Source of the DNA: Rudanella lutea DSM 19387 | GTDB taxonomy: Bacteria > Bacteroidota > Bacteroidia > Cytophagales > Spirosomataceae | Reading direction: 5' to 3' | DNA length: 64,000 bases | Assembly: GCF_000383955.1 (NCBI RefSeq) | Contig: NZ_KB913013.1 | Location: 3,987,694-4,051,693, forward strand | Part shown: one piece after another, positions 55,310 through 64,000 of the stretch | How the letters are laid out: every line of letters starts with the position of its first letter | How positions within the stretch are numbered: position 1 is the stretch's first letter | Position numbers and translations under genes: made by a program | The notes under the pieces: model-generated | What the model was told of the DNA's origin: nothing | The model's database searches: none | Seen by the model: the letters and a program-made list of their open reading frames with translations, nothing else

Positions 55310-56614
55310 ATGGCATCTGTTCACGCAATTCCATCGCTGGAGCAAGAGTACGAATTCACGAGCGAGTCGAAGCGCCGATTAATGATTGGTATTGGCGCAG
55401 GTGTGGTACTCGTCGCGATTGGAGCGTTTCTGCTTGCATCGGGTGTTGGCGATCACTCACACGAAGTAGTCCAAGGCCAGGGACATAGTGCTGGCCATGA
55501 AGGAGAACATGGTTTTAAGTGGACCACTCGATTGTGGGCCAACCTTTGGCTGAATGCAGTTTATTTTACTGGCGTTTCAGTTATCGGTATGTTCTTTATT
55601 TCGTACAATTATCTGGCTCAGGCGGGCTGGTCGTCGGTCTTCAAGCGTATTCCTGAAGCCATGCCTGCTTTTCTGCCTGTAACAGGTATTGTAATGCTGA
55701 TTACCTTTTTCGTTGCGGGTCATGATCTGTTCCACTGGACTCACCATGATCTCTACGATCCCAACAGCGAACATTACGATCCAATCATTGCTGGTAAGAG
55801 TGGCTTTTTGAATACGCCATTCTATGTGATTCGAATTGTAGTTTACTTCGTTGCCTGGTATGGTTTGTGGCGCGTACTACGGAACTTCTCTCTTCAGGAA
55901 GACCTGAATGGAGGTACTGAGTATTATGAGAAAAGCATCAAGTTCGCTACAGCTTTCCTTGTAGTGTTTGCGGTAACTTCTTCTACATCTGCCTGGGATT
56001 TTGTGATGTCGATTGACACGCACTGGTTCTCAACTATGTTTGGCTGGTACACCCTTGCAAGCTGGCACGTAACAGGTCTGGCCGTAATCACACTGACGGT
56101 TGTAACACTCAAGGAGCGTGGTTATCTGCAGGCAGTAAATGAGAATCACCTGCACGACTTAGGCAAGTTCATGTTTGCGTTCAGTATCTTCTGGACATAC
56201 GTTTGGTTTGCTCAATTCATGCTTATCTACTACGCCAACTTACCAGAAGAAACCATCTATTATCGGGAGCGTTTCAGCGGGTATGGTGGTATCTATCAGG
56301 CTCCATTCTTTATCAACTTGTTCTTAAACTTTGTCTTTCCATTCTTGGTTTTAATGACAAGAGATGCAAAGCGGACGAACATCTTTATGAAGATCGCTTG
56401 CTGGGGTATTATTGTTGGTCACTACTTTGATTTCTACACCAACATTATGCCTGGTACCGTTGGCGAACATGGTGGTTTTGGCCCTATTGAGTTTGGTATG
56501 ATTCTGATTTTCGCTTGTGGTTTTATGTGGTCTGTATCGACGCAGCTTGCCAAGGCGAATTTGTATCCGAAGAATCACCCGATGATTGAAGAAGCAATTC
56601 ATCACGACATTTAA
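55310..56614 (+). CDS. actF: Alternative complex III subunit ActF
   Basis: A 434-residue membrane protein with about ten helices, the shortened NrfD-like partner of ActC. Landmarks: RLWANLWLNAVYFTGVSVIGMFFISYNYLAQAGWSSVFKRIPEAMPAFLPV, VAGHDLFHWTH, STSAWDFVMSIDTHWFSTMFGWYTLASWHVTGLAVITL and YYANLPEETIYYRERFSG. It completes the act cluster and is followed by coxB after 15 bases. A His-rich loop (~55-75) is poorly conserved. Confidence 0.94.
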   Translation: MASVHAIPSLEQEYEFTSESKRRLMIGIGAGVVLVAIGAFLLASGVGDHSHEVVQGQGHSAGHEGEHGFKWTTRLWANLWLNAVYFTGVSVIGMFFISYNYLAQAGWSSVFKRIPEAMPAFLPVTGIVMLITFFVAGHDLFHWTHHDLYDPNSEHYDPIIAGKSGFLNTPFYVIRIVVYFVAWYGLWRVLRNFSLQEDLNGGTEYYEKSIKFATAFLVVFAVTSSTSAWDFVMSIDTHWFSTMFGWYTLASWHVTGLAVITLTVVTLKERGYLQAVNENHLHDLGKFMFAFSIFWTYVWFAQFMLIYYANLPEETIYYRERFSGYGGIYQAPFFINLFLNFVFPFLVLMTRDAKRTNIFMKIACWGIIVGHYFDFYTNIMPGTVGEHGGFGPIEFGMILIFACGFMWSVSTQLAKANLYPKNHPMIEEAIHHDI

Positions 56615-56629
56615 CATCCCCGTACTAGT

Positions 56630-57748
56630 ATGGTCTACATAGTTGGCTTATTAGCTGTAATCTTTCTGGCCCTTGCAGCATTGGTGGTGTCCCGTATGGC
56701 AGCCGTCGTGCGTGGCGTAAATGGCCCAGAAGAAGAAAATTCCTACACAGGCTACAGTAACAAAATCAACGGAGCCATGTTTCTGGTCTTCCTGGTTTTG
56801 GGGACTATTGCCGCTACCTGGTCGTTCTTACATTCTACGCAGTACTTCTTGCCTGAAGCAGCATCTCCACATGGTCGTCGTACCGACTCTTTATTCTGGA
56901 TCTGCATGGCAATCGTTACGGCGGCATTCCTGATTACCAACGCTGTACTTTTTATCTTCTCGTACATGTATCAGGCTAAGAAGGGCTACAAAGCTGCTTA
57001 CTATCCTGAGAACCATAAGTTAGAGTTGATCTGGACGGTGATTCCGGCAATCGTTATGGCAATTATGGTGTTTACTGGCTGGCGTGCATGGCGCGACATC
57101 ATGTCGGAGGCACCTGCTAACGCTCAGGAAGTTGAGATCGTCGGTAAGCAATTCAACTGGATTGTGCGGTATCCGGGTGTTGACGATAATAAGCTTGGCA
57201 ACTTCAACTACAAGCTTATCGACAACAATAACGACACGGGAATCGACTTCTCGGATGAGAAAGCTTTTGATGACTTTACGTCGACAACGGAGTTGCACAT
57301 CCCGGTGGGTAAGCCTATCGCATTGAAAATTCGTGCTCGAGATGTATTGCACAGCGTGTTCATCCCTCACTTGCGTGTTAAGATGGACGCCGTGCCAGGT
57401 ATGCCGACTCGTTTCTGGTTCGTAGCTGACAAAACTACGGAGCAGATGAAGAATGAGCTGAACAACCAAGACTTCACGTACGAGATTGCCTGTACTGAAA
57501 TTTGTGGACGTGGTCACTTCTCAATGCGTATTCGTCTGATCGTGGAAGACGAAGAGTCGTGGAAGAAGTGGTGTGCTGAACAGAAGCCACTGTTGACTTC
57601 GTTTCCTGAATATGCGTCGCGTATTCCAGCCAACCTCAAAGCTAAGGCTGCTAAGTACCTGCCTGCTGATGCTGCGGCACCATCAGACAGTACTACAGCT
57701 TCAACCGAGCAGGGTGGCGGTGTAGCAGCCAGTGTTTCATTACGTTAA
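56630..57748 (+). CDS. coxB: Cytochrome c oxidase subunit II
   Basis: A 372-residue subunit II. Three hydrophobic segments (about 2-22, 44-64 and 90-112) precede the cupredoxin domain. CuA ligands are seen in RDVLHSVFIPHLRVKMDAVPG (first His) and ACTEICGRGHFSM (two Cys, His, Met; the usual intervening Glu is present). There is no CxxCH motif at the C-terminus, so this is aa3-type, not caa3, and relies on external cytochromes such as ActA/ActE. The tail (~340-372) is Ala/Ser-rich. Tightly linked to actF and coxA. Confidence 0.95.
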   Translation: MVYIVGLLAVIFLALAALVVSRMAAVVRGVNGPEEENSYTGYSNKINGAMFLVFLVLGTIAATWSFLHSTQYFLPEAASPHGRRTDSLFWICMAIVTAAFLITNAVLFIFSYMYQAKKGYKAAYYPENHKLELIWTVIPAIVMAIMVFTGWRAWRDIMSEAPANAQEVEIVGKQFNWIVRYPGVDDNKLGNFNYKLIDNNNDTGIDFSDEKAFDDFTSTTELHIPVGKPIALKIRARDVLHSVFIPHLRVKMDAVPGMPTRFWFVADKTTEQMKNELNNQDFTYEIACTEICGRGHFSMRIRLIVEDEESWKKWCAEQKPLLTSFPEYASRIPANLKAKAAKYLPADAAAPSDSTTASTEQGGGVAASVSLR

Positions 57749-57773
57749 AAAACGACAATTACGAACATAAAAG

Positions 57774-59657
57774 ATGGCGACTGTAGAAACCAACCTCGCG
57801 ACAACGGCTCACATTGCGGAGCACGAGCACCACGAGCCGCAGAGTTTTATACGCACTTACGTCTTTTCTGAAGATCACAAGACAATTGCGAAGCAATACC
57901 TTATCACAGGTATTATTTGGGCGATCATTGGCATTAGCATGTCAGTTATCTTCCGTCTTCAGTTAGGTTTTCCCGACATGAATCTTAGCTTCCTGAAGCC
58001 TATTCTTGGAAGCTGGATTAACGAATCAAATAAACTCGATCCGAACTTTTACCTGGCTCTTGTAACAATGCACGGAACCATCATGGTGTTCTTTGTATTG
58101 ACAGCCGGTTTGAGCGGAACGTTCTCAAACTTCCTGATTCCGCTTCAGGTTGGGGCACGTGACATGGCGTCGGGCTTTCTCAACATGTTGTCATACTGGT
58201 TCTTCTTCCTGGCCGGTTTGCTCATGTTTGCGTCGCTGTTTATAGAAACAGGACCTGCTGCAGGTGGCTGGGTTATTTATCCACCTCTGAGTGCTTTGCC
58301 ACAAGCGCACATCGGTTCAGAACTCGGTATGACGCTTTGGCTGAGCAGTATGGCCTTGTTTATCGTGTCTCAGCTGCTGGGTGGTATCAACTACATCACA
58401 ACGGTTATCAACCTGCGTACGCGCGGGATGTCGTTCAGCAAGTTGCCCCTGACAATCTGGGCATTTTTCCTGACGGCTGTACTTGGTCTGATCTCATTCC
58501 CAGTACTTCTTTCAGCTGCCTTGTTGCTGATCTTCGACCGGTCGTTTGGTACCAGCTTCTATCTGTCAGAGATTTACATCAACGGTGAGGCATTGCCGAA
58601 CGTAGGTGGTAGCCCAATCCTGTTCCAGCACTTGTTCTGGTTCCTGGGTCACCCAGAAGTCTACATTGTGATGTTGCCTGCCTTGGGTATTACATCTGAA
58701 ATCATCGCGACAAATGCTCGTAAGCCAATCTTCGGCTATCGTGCTATGATTGCCTCAATGATGGGTATTGCGTTCCTGGCGTTCATCGTATGGGCACACC
58801 ATATGTTTGTGACAGGTATGAACCCGTTCCTGGGATCGATCTTCATGTTCCTTACGCTGATTATCGCGGTACCTTCGGCTGTAAAGGCGTTTAACTATAT
58901 TACGACCCTTTGGCGGGGTAACATCCGGTTTACACCGGCCATGTTGTTCTCAATCGGTCTGGTATCGTTCTTTATTTCAGGTGGTGTTACGGGTCTGATT
59001 CTCGGTAACTCAGCACTGGATATCCAATTGCACGACACCTACTTCGTTGTTGCTCACTTCCACCTTGTAATGGGTGCATCTTCAGCTTTCGGTCTGTTGG
59101 CTGGGGTTTACCACTGGTTCCCCAAGATGTTTGGTCGGATGATGAACGATAAACTGGGTTATGTGCACTTCTGGATGACCTTTATCGGTATCTACTGCGT
59201 GTTCTTCCCAATGCACTACACGGGTATTGCAGGCTTCCCACGTCGTTATTACGCATTTACTAGCTACGACTACACGAAGAACATCTTTGCTGATATGAAC
59301 TCGTTCATCAGTATTGCTGCCATCTTCGCTTTTGGCTCTCAGTTCTTGTTCCTGTACAACTTTGTGTACAGCATGTTCTGGGGTAAGAAAGCCACACAGA
59401 ACCCATGGAAGTCAAACACGCTGGAATGGACTGCTCCAATTGAGCCAGGTCATGGTAACTGGCCAGGCGAAATCCCTGCTGTGTACCGTTGGCCATACGA
59501 TTACAGCAAGCCTGGTGCGAAGGATGACTTTATCCCGCAAAACGTGCCTTATTCACAAACTCCCGAGTCAAACCTTCCGCATGAGAATGAGTTGATTGGT
59601 TTGGAGAAGGAAATCGAGGCTCAGAACTTAAATGATCAGTTCAAGCAACCCCATTAA
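57774..59657 (+). CDS. coxA: Cytochrome c oxidase subunit I
   Basis: A 627-residue heme-copper oxidase catalytic subunit, 12 or more helices. The low-spin heme His lies in LALVTMHGTIMVFF and the CuB ligands in FLGHPEVYIVMLP and AHHMFVTGM; HDTYFVVAHFHLVMG holds the heme a3 and second heme a ligands. The Glu of GHPEVY marks a type A1 oxidase with a K and D channel. The first ~35 residues (HIAEHEHHEPQ) are a His-rich extension. It reduces O2 to water and pumps protons. The ctaA start overlaps its 3' end by 26 bases. Confidence 0.97.
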   Translation: MATVETNLATTAHIAEHEHHEPQSFIRTYVFSEDHKTIAKQYLITGIIWAIIGISMSVIFRLQLGFPDMNLSFLKPILGSWINESNKLDPNFYLALVTMHGTIMVFFVLTAGLSGTFSNFLIPLQVGARDMASGFLNMLSYWFFFLAGLLMFASLFIETGPAAGGWVIYPPLSALPQAHIGSELGMTLWLSSMALFIVSQLLGGINYITTVINLRTRGMSFSKLPLTIWAFFLTAVLGLISFPVLLSAALLLIFDRSFGTSFYLSEIYINGEALPNVGGSPILFQHLFWFLGHPEVYIVMLPALGITSEIIATNARKPIFGYRAMIASMMGIAFLAFIVWAHHMFVTGMNPFLGSIFMFLTLIIAVPSAVKAFNYITTLWRGNIRFTPAMLFSIGLVSFFISGGVTGLILGNSALDIQLHDTYFVVAHFHLVMGASSAFGLLAGVYHWFPKMFGRMMNDKLGYVHFWMTFIGIYCVFFPMHYTGIAGFPRRYYAFTSYDYTKNIFADMNSFISIAAIFAFGSQFLFLYNFVYSMFWGKKATQNPWKSNTLEWTAPIEPGHGNWPGEIPAVYRWPYDYSKPGAKDDFIPQNVPYSQTPESNLPHENELIGLEKEIEAQNLNDQFKQPH

Positions 59658-60657
59658 GTTAAAAAATGAACGGCAGTTCCGGAGACTGGCTCTTCTGACC
59701 GTTGTTACTATCTACCTCGTTATTTTGGCAGGTGGTATCGTCAGAGGAACCGGCTCCGGGATGGGCTGTCCTGATTGGCCTAAATGCTTCGGGCAGTGGG
59801 TCCCTCCGACGGATGTCTCTCAGCTTCCGTCTAACTATCAGGAAATCTACAGTCATCGGGGTTACGCCGATACAGTCTTTAACCCGGTCAAGACGTGGAT
59901 TGAGTACGTAAATCGACTCTTAGGCGTGCTGACCGGGTTCTTTATTTTCCTGACCTTTCTTTCCTCCTTACGCTTTCTTAAAACAGACCGTACCATCACG
60001 GTACTCAGCTTTGCAGCCTTTATTCTGGTTGGCTTTCAGGGATGGCTTGGTTCAAAAGTAGTTTCGAGCTTGTTAGCGCCCTGGATGATTACCCTGCATA
60101 TGTTGGTAGCCATAGTGATTGTAGGGGTATTGCTTTATGTTACGGCTCGGTCATATTCGGGAGTAATTCCAAAGGATACGATTCGCAGCAGATCTTTTGT
60201 AAACCGTTTTCTTATCCTGAGTTCGATTGTTCTTCTCGTGCAGATTCTGTTAGGGACGCAAGTTCGTGAAGAGGTCGATTACGTTGCTGAGCGCCTGGGT
60301 AACGCCAACCGTGATCAATGGGTTAACTACTTCGGCATTAAGTTCATTATCCACCGTTCGTTTTCGTGGATAGTGGTTTTAACGCAGTTACTCTGGTACT
60401 GGCGGTTTTATAAAGAGCAGCAGGGAGGTGTATTGTCTGCCTTGGGCAAATGGGTGATGGGATTGACATTGGCACAGATTGTGACCGGCATTACGCTGTC
60501 TCACTTTGGAATGCCGGCTTTTGCACAACCAATCCATTTAACCATTGCAATCATCGCTTTGGGAATACAATTCATCCTCATTTTGTTATTGAATAAAGGA
60601 GTTGTGTTTTCAGGGCAGGTAGTACCATCGGAAGGGAAAGTAGTGCACACAGCATGA
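59632..60657 (+). CDS. ctaA: Heme A synthase (COX15/CtaA)
   Basis: A 341-residue membrane protein of about eight helices that oxidises the C8 methyl of heme O to make heme A. Seen: VILAGGIVRGTGSGMGCPDWPKCFG (conserved Cys pair and Pro), EYVNRLLGVLTG (His-lacking first site, with E and R), LHMLVAIVIVG, GIKFIIHRSFSWIVVL and LSHFGMPAFAQPIHLTIAI, giving the heme His ligands. The start ATG at 59632 lies inside coxA (26-base overlap), so translation is probably coupled. Its stop overlaps the ctaB start. Confidence 0.94.
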   Translation: MISSSNPIKLKNERQFRRLALLTVVTIYLVILAGGIVRGTGSGMGCPDWPKCFGQWVPPTDVSQLPSNYQEIYSHRGYADTVFNPVKTWIEYVNRLLGVLTGFFIFLTFLSSLRFLKTDRTITVLSFAAFILVGFQGWLGSKVVSSLLAPWMITLHMLVAIVIVGVLLYVTARSYSGVIPKDTIRSRSFVNRFLILSSIVLLVQILLGTQVREEVDYVAERLGNANRDQWVNYFGIKFIIHRSFSWIVVLTQLLWYWRFYKEQQGGVLSALGKWVMGLTLAQIVTGITLSHFGMPAFAQPIHLTIAIIALGIQFILILLLNKGVVFSGQVVPSEGKVVHTA

Positions 60658-61553
60658 TGACGGTAGAGGAAAGAAAAGATTCGACTAGGTTACGTTGGCG
60701 AACCAAAATTAAGGCGTACGTAGAGTTACTCAAGCTCCGTTTGGCTGTAATCGTGGGTTTGTCGGGTGCACTGGGGTACATGCTGGCAACTAAAGAGAGC
60801 TACAACGCAGGAATGATTCTGTTGTTTAGCATCAGTGGCCTGATGATTACTGGTGCTGCTAATGCAACTAATCAGATACTGGAGATAGAGTTAGATCGAT
60901 TGATGAACCGCACAGGTACCAGACCGTTACCCTCTGGTCGATTAAGCAAACGGAGTGCTCTATACTTTGTTGGAGTACTATTGTTTGTGGGTCTGTTAAC
61001 TCAGGCACTCTGGTTTAATCCGCTAACTGCTGCGATATCGTTTGTTTCGTACCTCCTATACAGCTTTGCTTACACACCGCTTAAGCGGGTAGGCCCAATA
61101 GCTGTATTTGTAGGGGCAATTCCTGGAGGGCTACCACCACTCATCGGTTGTGTAGCCGCGAAGGGGACAATTGATCTGGAAGCAATGGTCCTGTTTGGGG
61201 TTCAGTTCATCTGGCAGTTTCCGCACTTTTGGGCTATTGCCTGGGTGTTAGATGATGATTATCGCAAAGCTGGCTTTCGATTGCTACCGTTGGCCAACGC
61301 CAAATCATACAATACAGCGCTAATTGTACTCATGTTTACGCTGGTCTTGTTGCCAACGAGTGTTTTACCAACTCTGTTTGGCTTCACAGGAACAGTTTCG
61401 GCCTGGGTAAGCATAGTGGCTGGTTTAGCTTTTCTCTACCTAAACTTCCGCCTGGTCAAATTAGGGACTGACCGTAGTGCATTGCAACTCATGTTTGGTT
61501 CCTTTTTGTATTTGCCAGTAGTTCAAATTGCTTATGTCTTAGACAAAGTGTGA
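60654..61553 (+). CDS. ctaB: Protoheme IX farnesyltransferase
   Basis: A 299-residue UbiA-family prenyltransferase that converts heme B to heme O. The two prenyl-diphosphate sites are NATNQILEIELDRLMNRTGTRPLPSGRLS (N-x-x-x-D-x-x-M variant, ~85-105) and WQFPHFWAIAWVLDDDYRKAG (DDDYRKAG). About nine helices. It precedes subunit III by one base. Together with ctaA this places the whole heme A pathway from heme B inside the oxidase operon. Confidence 0.95.
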   Translation: MMTVEERKDSTRLRWRTKIKAYVELLKLRLAVIVGLSGALGYMLATKESYNAGMILLFSISGLMITGAANATNQILEIELDRLMNRTGTRPLPSGRLSKRSALYFVGVLLFVGLLTQALWFNPLTAAISFVSYLLYSFAYTPLKRVGPIAVFVGAIPGGLPPLIGCVAAKGTIDLEAMVLFGVQFIWQFPHFWAIAWVLDDDYRKAGFRLLPLANAKSYNTALIVLMFTLVLLPTSVLPTLFGFTGTVSAWVSIVAGLAFLYLNFRLVKLGTDRSALQLMFGSFLYLPVVQIAYVLDKV

Positions 61554-61554
61554 C

Positions 61555-62148
61555 ATGAAAGAGGAGTTGGAAAGTATCGACTATACCATCGAAGAGCCAG
61601 AAGAGACGCTTTCGATGAACCCTAAAAAGTTCATCATGTGGCTTTTCATCGTAAGCATTATTATGCTGTTTGCTGCCATGACGAGCGCCTATCTGGTACG
61701 TCGGGCAGAAGGAAATTGGCTCGAATACACCATACCGGCTGTATTTTCGTACAGCACTGCTGTGCTAATTTTTAGTAGTATCACCATGCATCTTGCGTAC
61801 TGGGCTGCAAAAAAAGACCAGTTCAGTCTAATGCGTTTGGCGATAAGCATTACTTTTGTGGCCGGAATTGCTTTCTTATACATGCAGTTTCAAGGATGGG
61901 TACAGTTGGTCGACCAGAAAGTATTCTTTGTGGGGAATCCGGCAGGCTCATTTATGTATGTGTTCACAGGTTTGCATGCATTTCACATAATATCAGGGCT
62001 AATAGTCCTTTTATTTGCACTGAGAGCTGCTTTTCGTTTACACATTCATGCTAAAAGTTTGGACCAGATCGAGATTGCTGCTACGTACTGGCACTTCTTG
62101 GACGTTCTCTGGTTATATTTGTTCGCGTTTTTAATCTATTTCCATTAA
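61555..62148 (+). CDS. Cytochrome c oxidase subunit III (first copy)
   Basis: A 197-residue heme-copper oxidase subunit III of the five-helix type: MWLFIVSIIMLFAAMTSAYLVRRAEGNW, VFSYSTAVLIFSSITMHLAYWAAKKDQFSLMRLAI and FTGLHAFHIISGLIVLLFALRAAF, ending ATYWHFLDVLWLYLFAFLIYF. It stabilises subunit I. A second, longer subunit III gene follows 35 bases downstream. Confidence 0.92.
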   Translation: MKEELESIDYTIEEPEETLSMNPKKFIMWLFIVSIIMLFAAMTSAYLVRRAEGNWLEYTIPAVFSYSTAVLIFSSITMHLAYWAAKKDQFSLMRLAISITFVAGIAFLYMQFQGWVQLVDQKVFFVGNPAGSFMYVFTGLHAFHIISGLIVLLFALRAAFRLHIHAKSLDQIEIAATYWHFLDVLWLYLFAFLIYFH

Positions 62149-62183
62149 TCTGTGGCGTTTACGCGCCAAACTTTAACTCACGC

Positions 62184-62963
62184 ATGGCGACGACTGTGAC
62201 AACGGGGTCAACGACGACATTCGACAAGAAAACCTGGATGGGTGGTGTCGAACCAATGAACGCGAGCTATGGTAAGCTGATGATGTGGTTTTTCCTCATC
62301 TCGGATACCTTCACGTTTTCGGCTCTTCTCGTAACGTACGGCTTGATCCGATTCAGCTTCCCAGCCTACGACCCGGCTATTCACGGAGCTTTCCAATTCT
62401 CAAATCTTTACTGGCCAATTCCAGAGAAAGTGTATAACGCTGTACCGTTCCTGCACGGTGTGGATGCACCGCTGGTGTTCGTCGGTTTGATGACTTTCGT
62501 TTTGATTTTTAGTAGTGTGACAATGGTACTTGCTGTGGAAGCTGGTCACCGTATGGATCGCGCGGATGTAGAGAAATACATGCTCTGGACGATCCTCGGC
62601 GGCTTTGCTTTCCTCGGCTGTCAGGCATGGGAGTGGTCACACTTTATTCACGGTACTGAGCAGGGAATGCAGATTAAAGAGTTGGTAGGTGGTGAGTGGG
62701 TTACCCGCACTGTTTTCGGCGCAAATCTGACCGAAAACCAGTACGGTCCGCCGGCATTTGCCGATCTATTCTTCTTTATCACGGGCTTCCACGGCACGCA
62801 CGTATTTAGTGGTGTTATCTTAAACATCCTGATTTTTTACCGGGCCGCAACAGGTCTGTATCAGCGTCGTGGCCATTACGAAATGGTTGAGAAAGTGGGT
62901 CTCTATTGGCACTTTGTTGATCTGGTGTGGGTCTTTGTGTTTACCTTCTTCTACCTCGTTTAA
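62184..62963 (+). CDS. Cytochrome c oxidase subunit III (second copy)
   Basis: A 259-residue subunit III, with a ~30-residue N-terminal extension and an insertion at ~155-190. YGKLMMWFFLISDTFTFSALLVTYGLIRF, FSSVTMVLAVEAGHRMDRADVEKYMLWTILGG, FITGFHGTHVFSGVILNILIFYRAA and VGLYWHFVDLVWVFVFTFFYLV match the family. Tandem non-identical subunit III genes occur in other Bacteroidota oxidase operons; whether both enter one complex is not known from the sequence. Confidence 0.93.
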   Translation: MATTVTTGSTTTFDKKTWMGGVEPMNASYGKLMMWFFLISDTFTFSALLVTYGLIRFSFPAYDPAIHGAFQFSNLYWPIPEKVYNAVPFLHGVDAPLVFVGLMTFVLIFSSVTMVLAVEAGHRMDRADVEKYMLWTILGGFAFLGCQAWEWSHFIHGTEQGMQIKELVGGEWVTRTVFGANLTENQYGPPAFADLFFFITGFHGTHVFSGVILNILIFYRAATGLYQRRGHYEMVEKVGLYWHFVDLVWVFVFTFFYLV

Positions 62964-62981
62964 TTTAAGACTTCTACTACA

Positions 62982-63308
62982 ATGTCCGATCATAATTATC
63001 ATGCAGATCATAGCGGTACGGAAGTAGCACCTGCACAAACCAAAACGATTTGGAAGGTTTTCTACATTCTGGCTGCCGTAACTACGTTGGAATTTATTAT
63101 TGCCTTCACCATTGGTGCTGGCACATTAAAGACAGCCATTTTCGTGGGGCTGACCATAGTGAAGGCCTTTTATATTGTGGCTGAGTTCATGCACCTTAAG
63201 CATGAAGTGAAAAGTCTTATTTGGGCAATCTTGCTTCCTTGCATGTTCGTTGTTTGGCTGTTGATTGCGTTGTTAATGGAAGGCGGATCTATCTTCCAGC
63301 TTCGATAA
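62982..63308 (+). CDS. Cytochrome c oxidase subunit IV (bacterial COX4-like)
   Basis: A 108-residue three-helix protein: WKVFYILAAVTTLEFIIAFTI, LKTAIFVGLTIVKAFYIVAEFMHLKHEVKSLIW and ILLPCMFVVWLLIALLME. This matches prokaryotic cytochrome oxidase subunit IV. A His-rich N-terminus (HNYHADHSG) precedes helix 1. It sits 18 bases after the second subunit III gene and one base before the sco gene. Confidence 0.9.
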   Translation: MSDHNYHADHSGTEVAPAQTKTIWKVFYILAAVTTLEFIIAFTIGAGTLKTAIFVGLTIVKAFYIVAEFMHLKHEVKSLIWAILLPCMFVVWLLIALLMEGGSIFQLR

Positions 63309-63309
63309 C

Positions 63310-64000
63310 ATGAAACGAAATAAAAAGGCCGGGATCCTGCTGATTGTTCTGCTGGTCCCGGCCTTGGCATATATACTGCTCAAGGGATTCGGCCAAAACC
63401 ATTACGGTTTGCGACGGTACATTCCTGTCATAGACTCTACTACGGGTGAGCCGCTGATTCAAAAACAAATAAATGATTTTGGTCAGGAGGTTGAGGATAC
63501 GGTATTTCGAGTTGTTCCGGGGTTCCGACTTGTAAACCAGGACGGGGGCATAACAGATAGTTCTGTTATTGAAGGAAAAATCCACGTAGCATCATTCTTT
63601 TTTACTCGTTGTGGAACCGTTTGCCCTAAAATCTCAAGCGAACTGACCCGGGTTCAGGACGTCTTTCGTGAAAAACCTGAAATCACCTTTGTATCATTTT
63701 CAGTCGACCCAGAAAACGATAAGCCTGAGCAGTTAAAAGCGTATGCCAAGCGGTATGGAGCCATTCCAGGGAAGTGGTTTTTTTTAACAGGTGACAAGGC
63801 TCAGATTTATAATCTGGCTCAGCATGGCTACTTCCTTCCTGTTGTTGATCATGGGGTTAGCTACGGCAGCCCCGACGAAACTTTTATCCATAGTGAAAAG
63901 TTAGTTTTAGTAGATAAAGCAGGTCATATCCGGGGGTTCTATGATGGAACAGATAAGAAGGATGTTGATCGGCTAATTCTTGAAATTCGTGTGTTACTGG
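63310..64000 (+). CDS. SCO1/SenC family copper chaperone, cut by window end
   Basis: At least 230 codons, open to the window edge. An N-terminal membrane anchor (about 6-26, ILLIVLLVPALAYILLKG) is followed by a thioredoxin-like domain: IHVASFFFTRCGTVCPKIS holds the CxxxCP copper site and FIHSEKLVLVDKAGHIRGFYDG the third ligand His. VSFSVDPENDKPEQLKAYAKRYGAIPGKWFFLTG is typical of Sco. It should deliver copper to CuA of CoxB. The gene starts one base after the subunit IV stop. A 10-base hairpin (63325-63334 with 63356-63365) overlaps its first codons. Confidence 0.92.
   Translation, partial: MKRNKKAGILLIVLLVPALAYILLKGFGQNHYGLRRYIPVIDSTTGEPLIQKQINDFGQEVEDTVFRVVPGFRLVNQDGGITDSSVIEGKIHVASFFFTRCGTVCPKISSELTRVQDVFREKPEITFVSFSVDPENDKPEQLKAYAKRYGAIPGKWFFLTGDKAQIYNLAQHGYFLPVVDHGVSYGSPDETFIHSEKLVLVDKAGHIRGFYDGTDKKDVDRLILEIRVLL

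Overview
The window reads as a chromosomal segment of a Bacteroidota bacterium, most likely order Cytophagales near Spirosoma and relatives. This is inferred from the gene families (long-form IspH, DUF4783, bacterial GH3 protein, alternative complex III), from recurrent -7 boxes of the form TAnnTTTG with TTTG about 20 bases upstream, and from GC-rich codon use. No rRNA, CRISPR array or replication origin was seen.

Layout. 1-4.2 kb: a DUF2256 zinc-ribbon protein, a GHL10-type lipoprotein, ispH (minus strand) and a flavin-reductase-like protein. 4.2-9.9 kb: an accessory patch. A clearly AT-rich 1318-codon gene (sacsin/HSP90-type ATPase plus DUF3883 nuclease-like C-terminus) is bounded on one side by a 135-base attC-like hairpin and on the other by an inverted GTTATATGCC end. 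It is followed by a tyrosine recombinase gene that overlaps a short ssb. 9.9-31 kb: housekeeping and hydrolytic genes (GH3, GDPD, penicillin acylase, OmpH, smpB, uvrA, a RelE/ParE-like toxin-antitoxin pair, ATP-grasp, M17 aminopeptidase, esterase, YigZ, SNF2 helicase, PRTase, DUF4783, old-yellow enzyme). 31-45.6 kb: a palindromic MITE-like element, a YcxB protein, a DPP-IV-like peptidase, Uma2, an M20 peptidase, a frameshifted metallo-beta-lactamase-fold gene, a glycosyltransferase, an ABC exporter, a saccharopine-dehydrogenase-like enzyme, exuT/uxaB-like uronate genes and an HNH endonuclease. 45.7-48 kb: rpsA and tRNA-Cys.

48-64 kb is one long respiratory operon: actABCDEF (alternative complex III), coxB, coxA, ctaA, ctaB, two subunit III genes, a subunit IV gene and a sco gene cut by the window end. 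It encodes a quinol-to-oxygen chain: ACIII oxidises menaquinol, its cytochromes pass electrons to CuA of an aa3-type oxidase, ctaB/ctaA make heme A, and Sco loads copper. A near-consensus promoter (TTTG, 20 bases, TACTTTTG) lies just upstream of actA.

The most notable signals are the attC-like cassette with its candidate defence gene, the recombinase/ssb pair beside it, a 184-base TA-flanked palindromic element, and three intergenic hairpins built from 7-base repeats.
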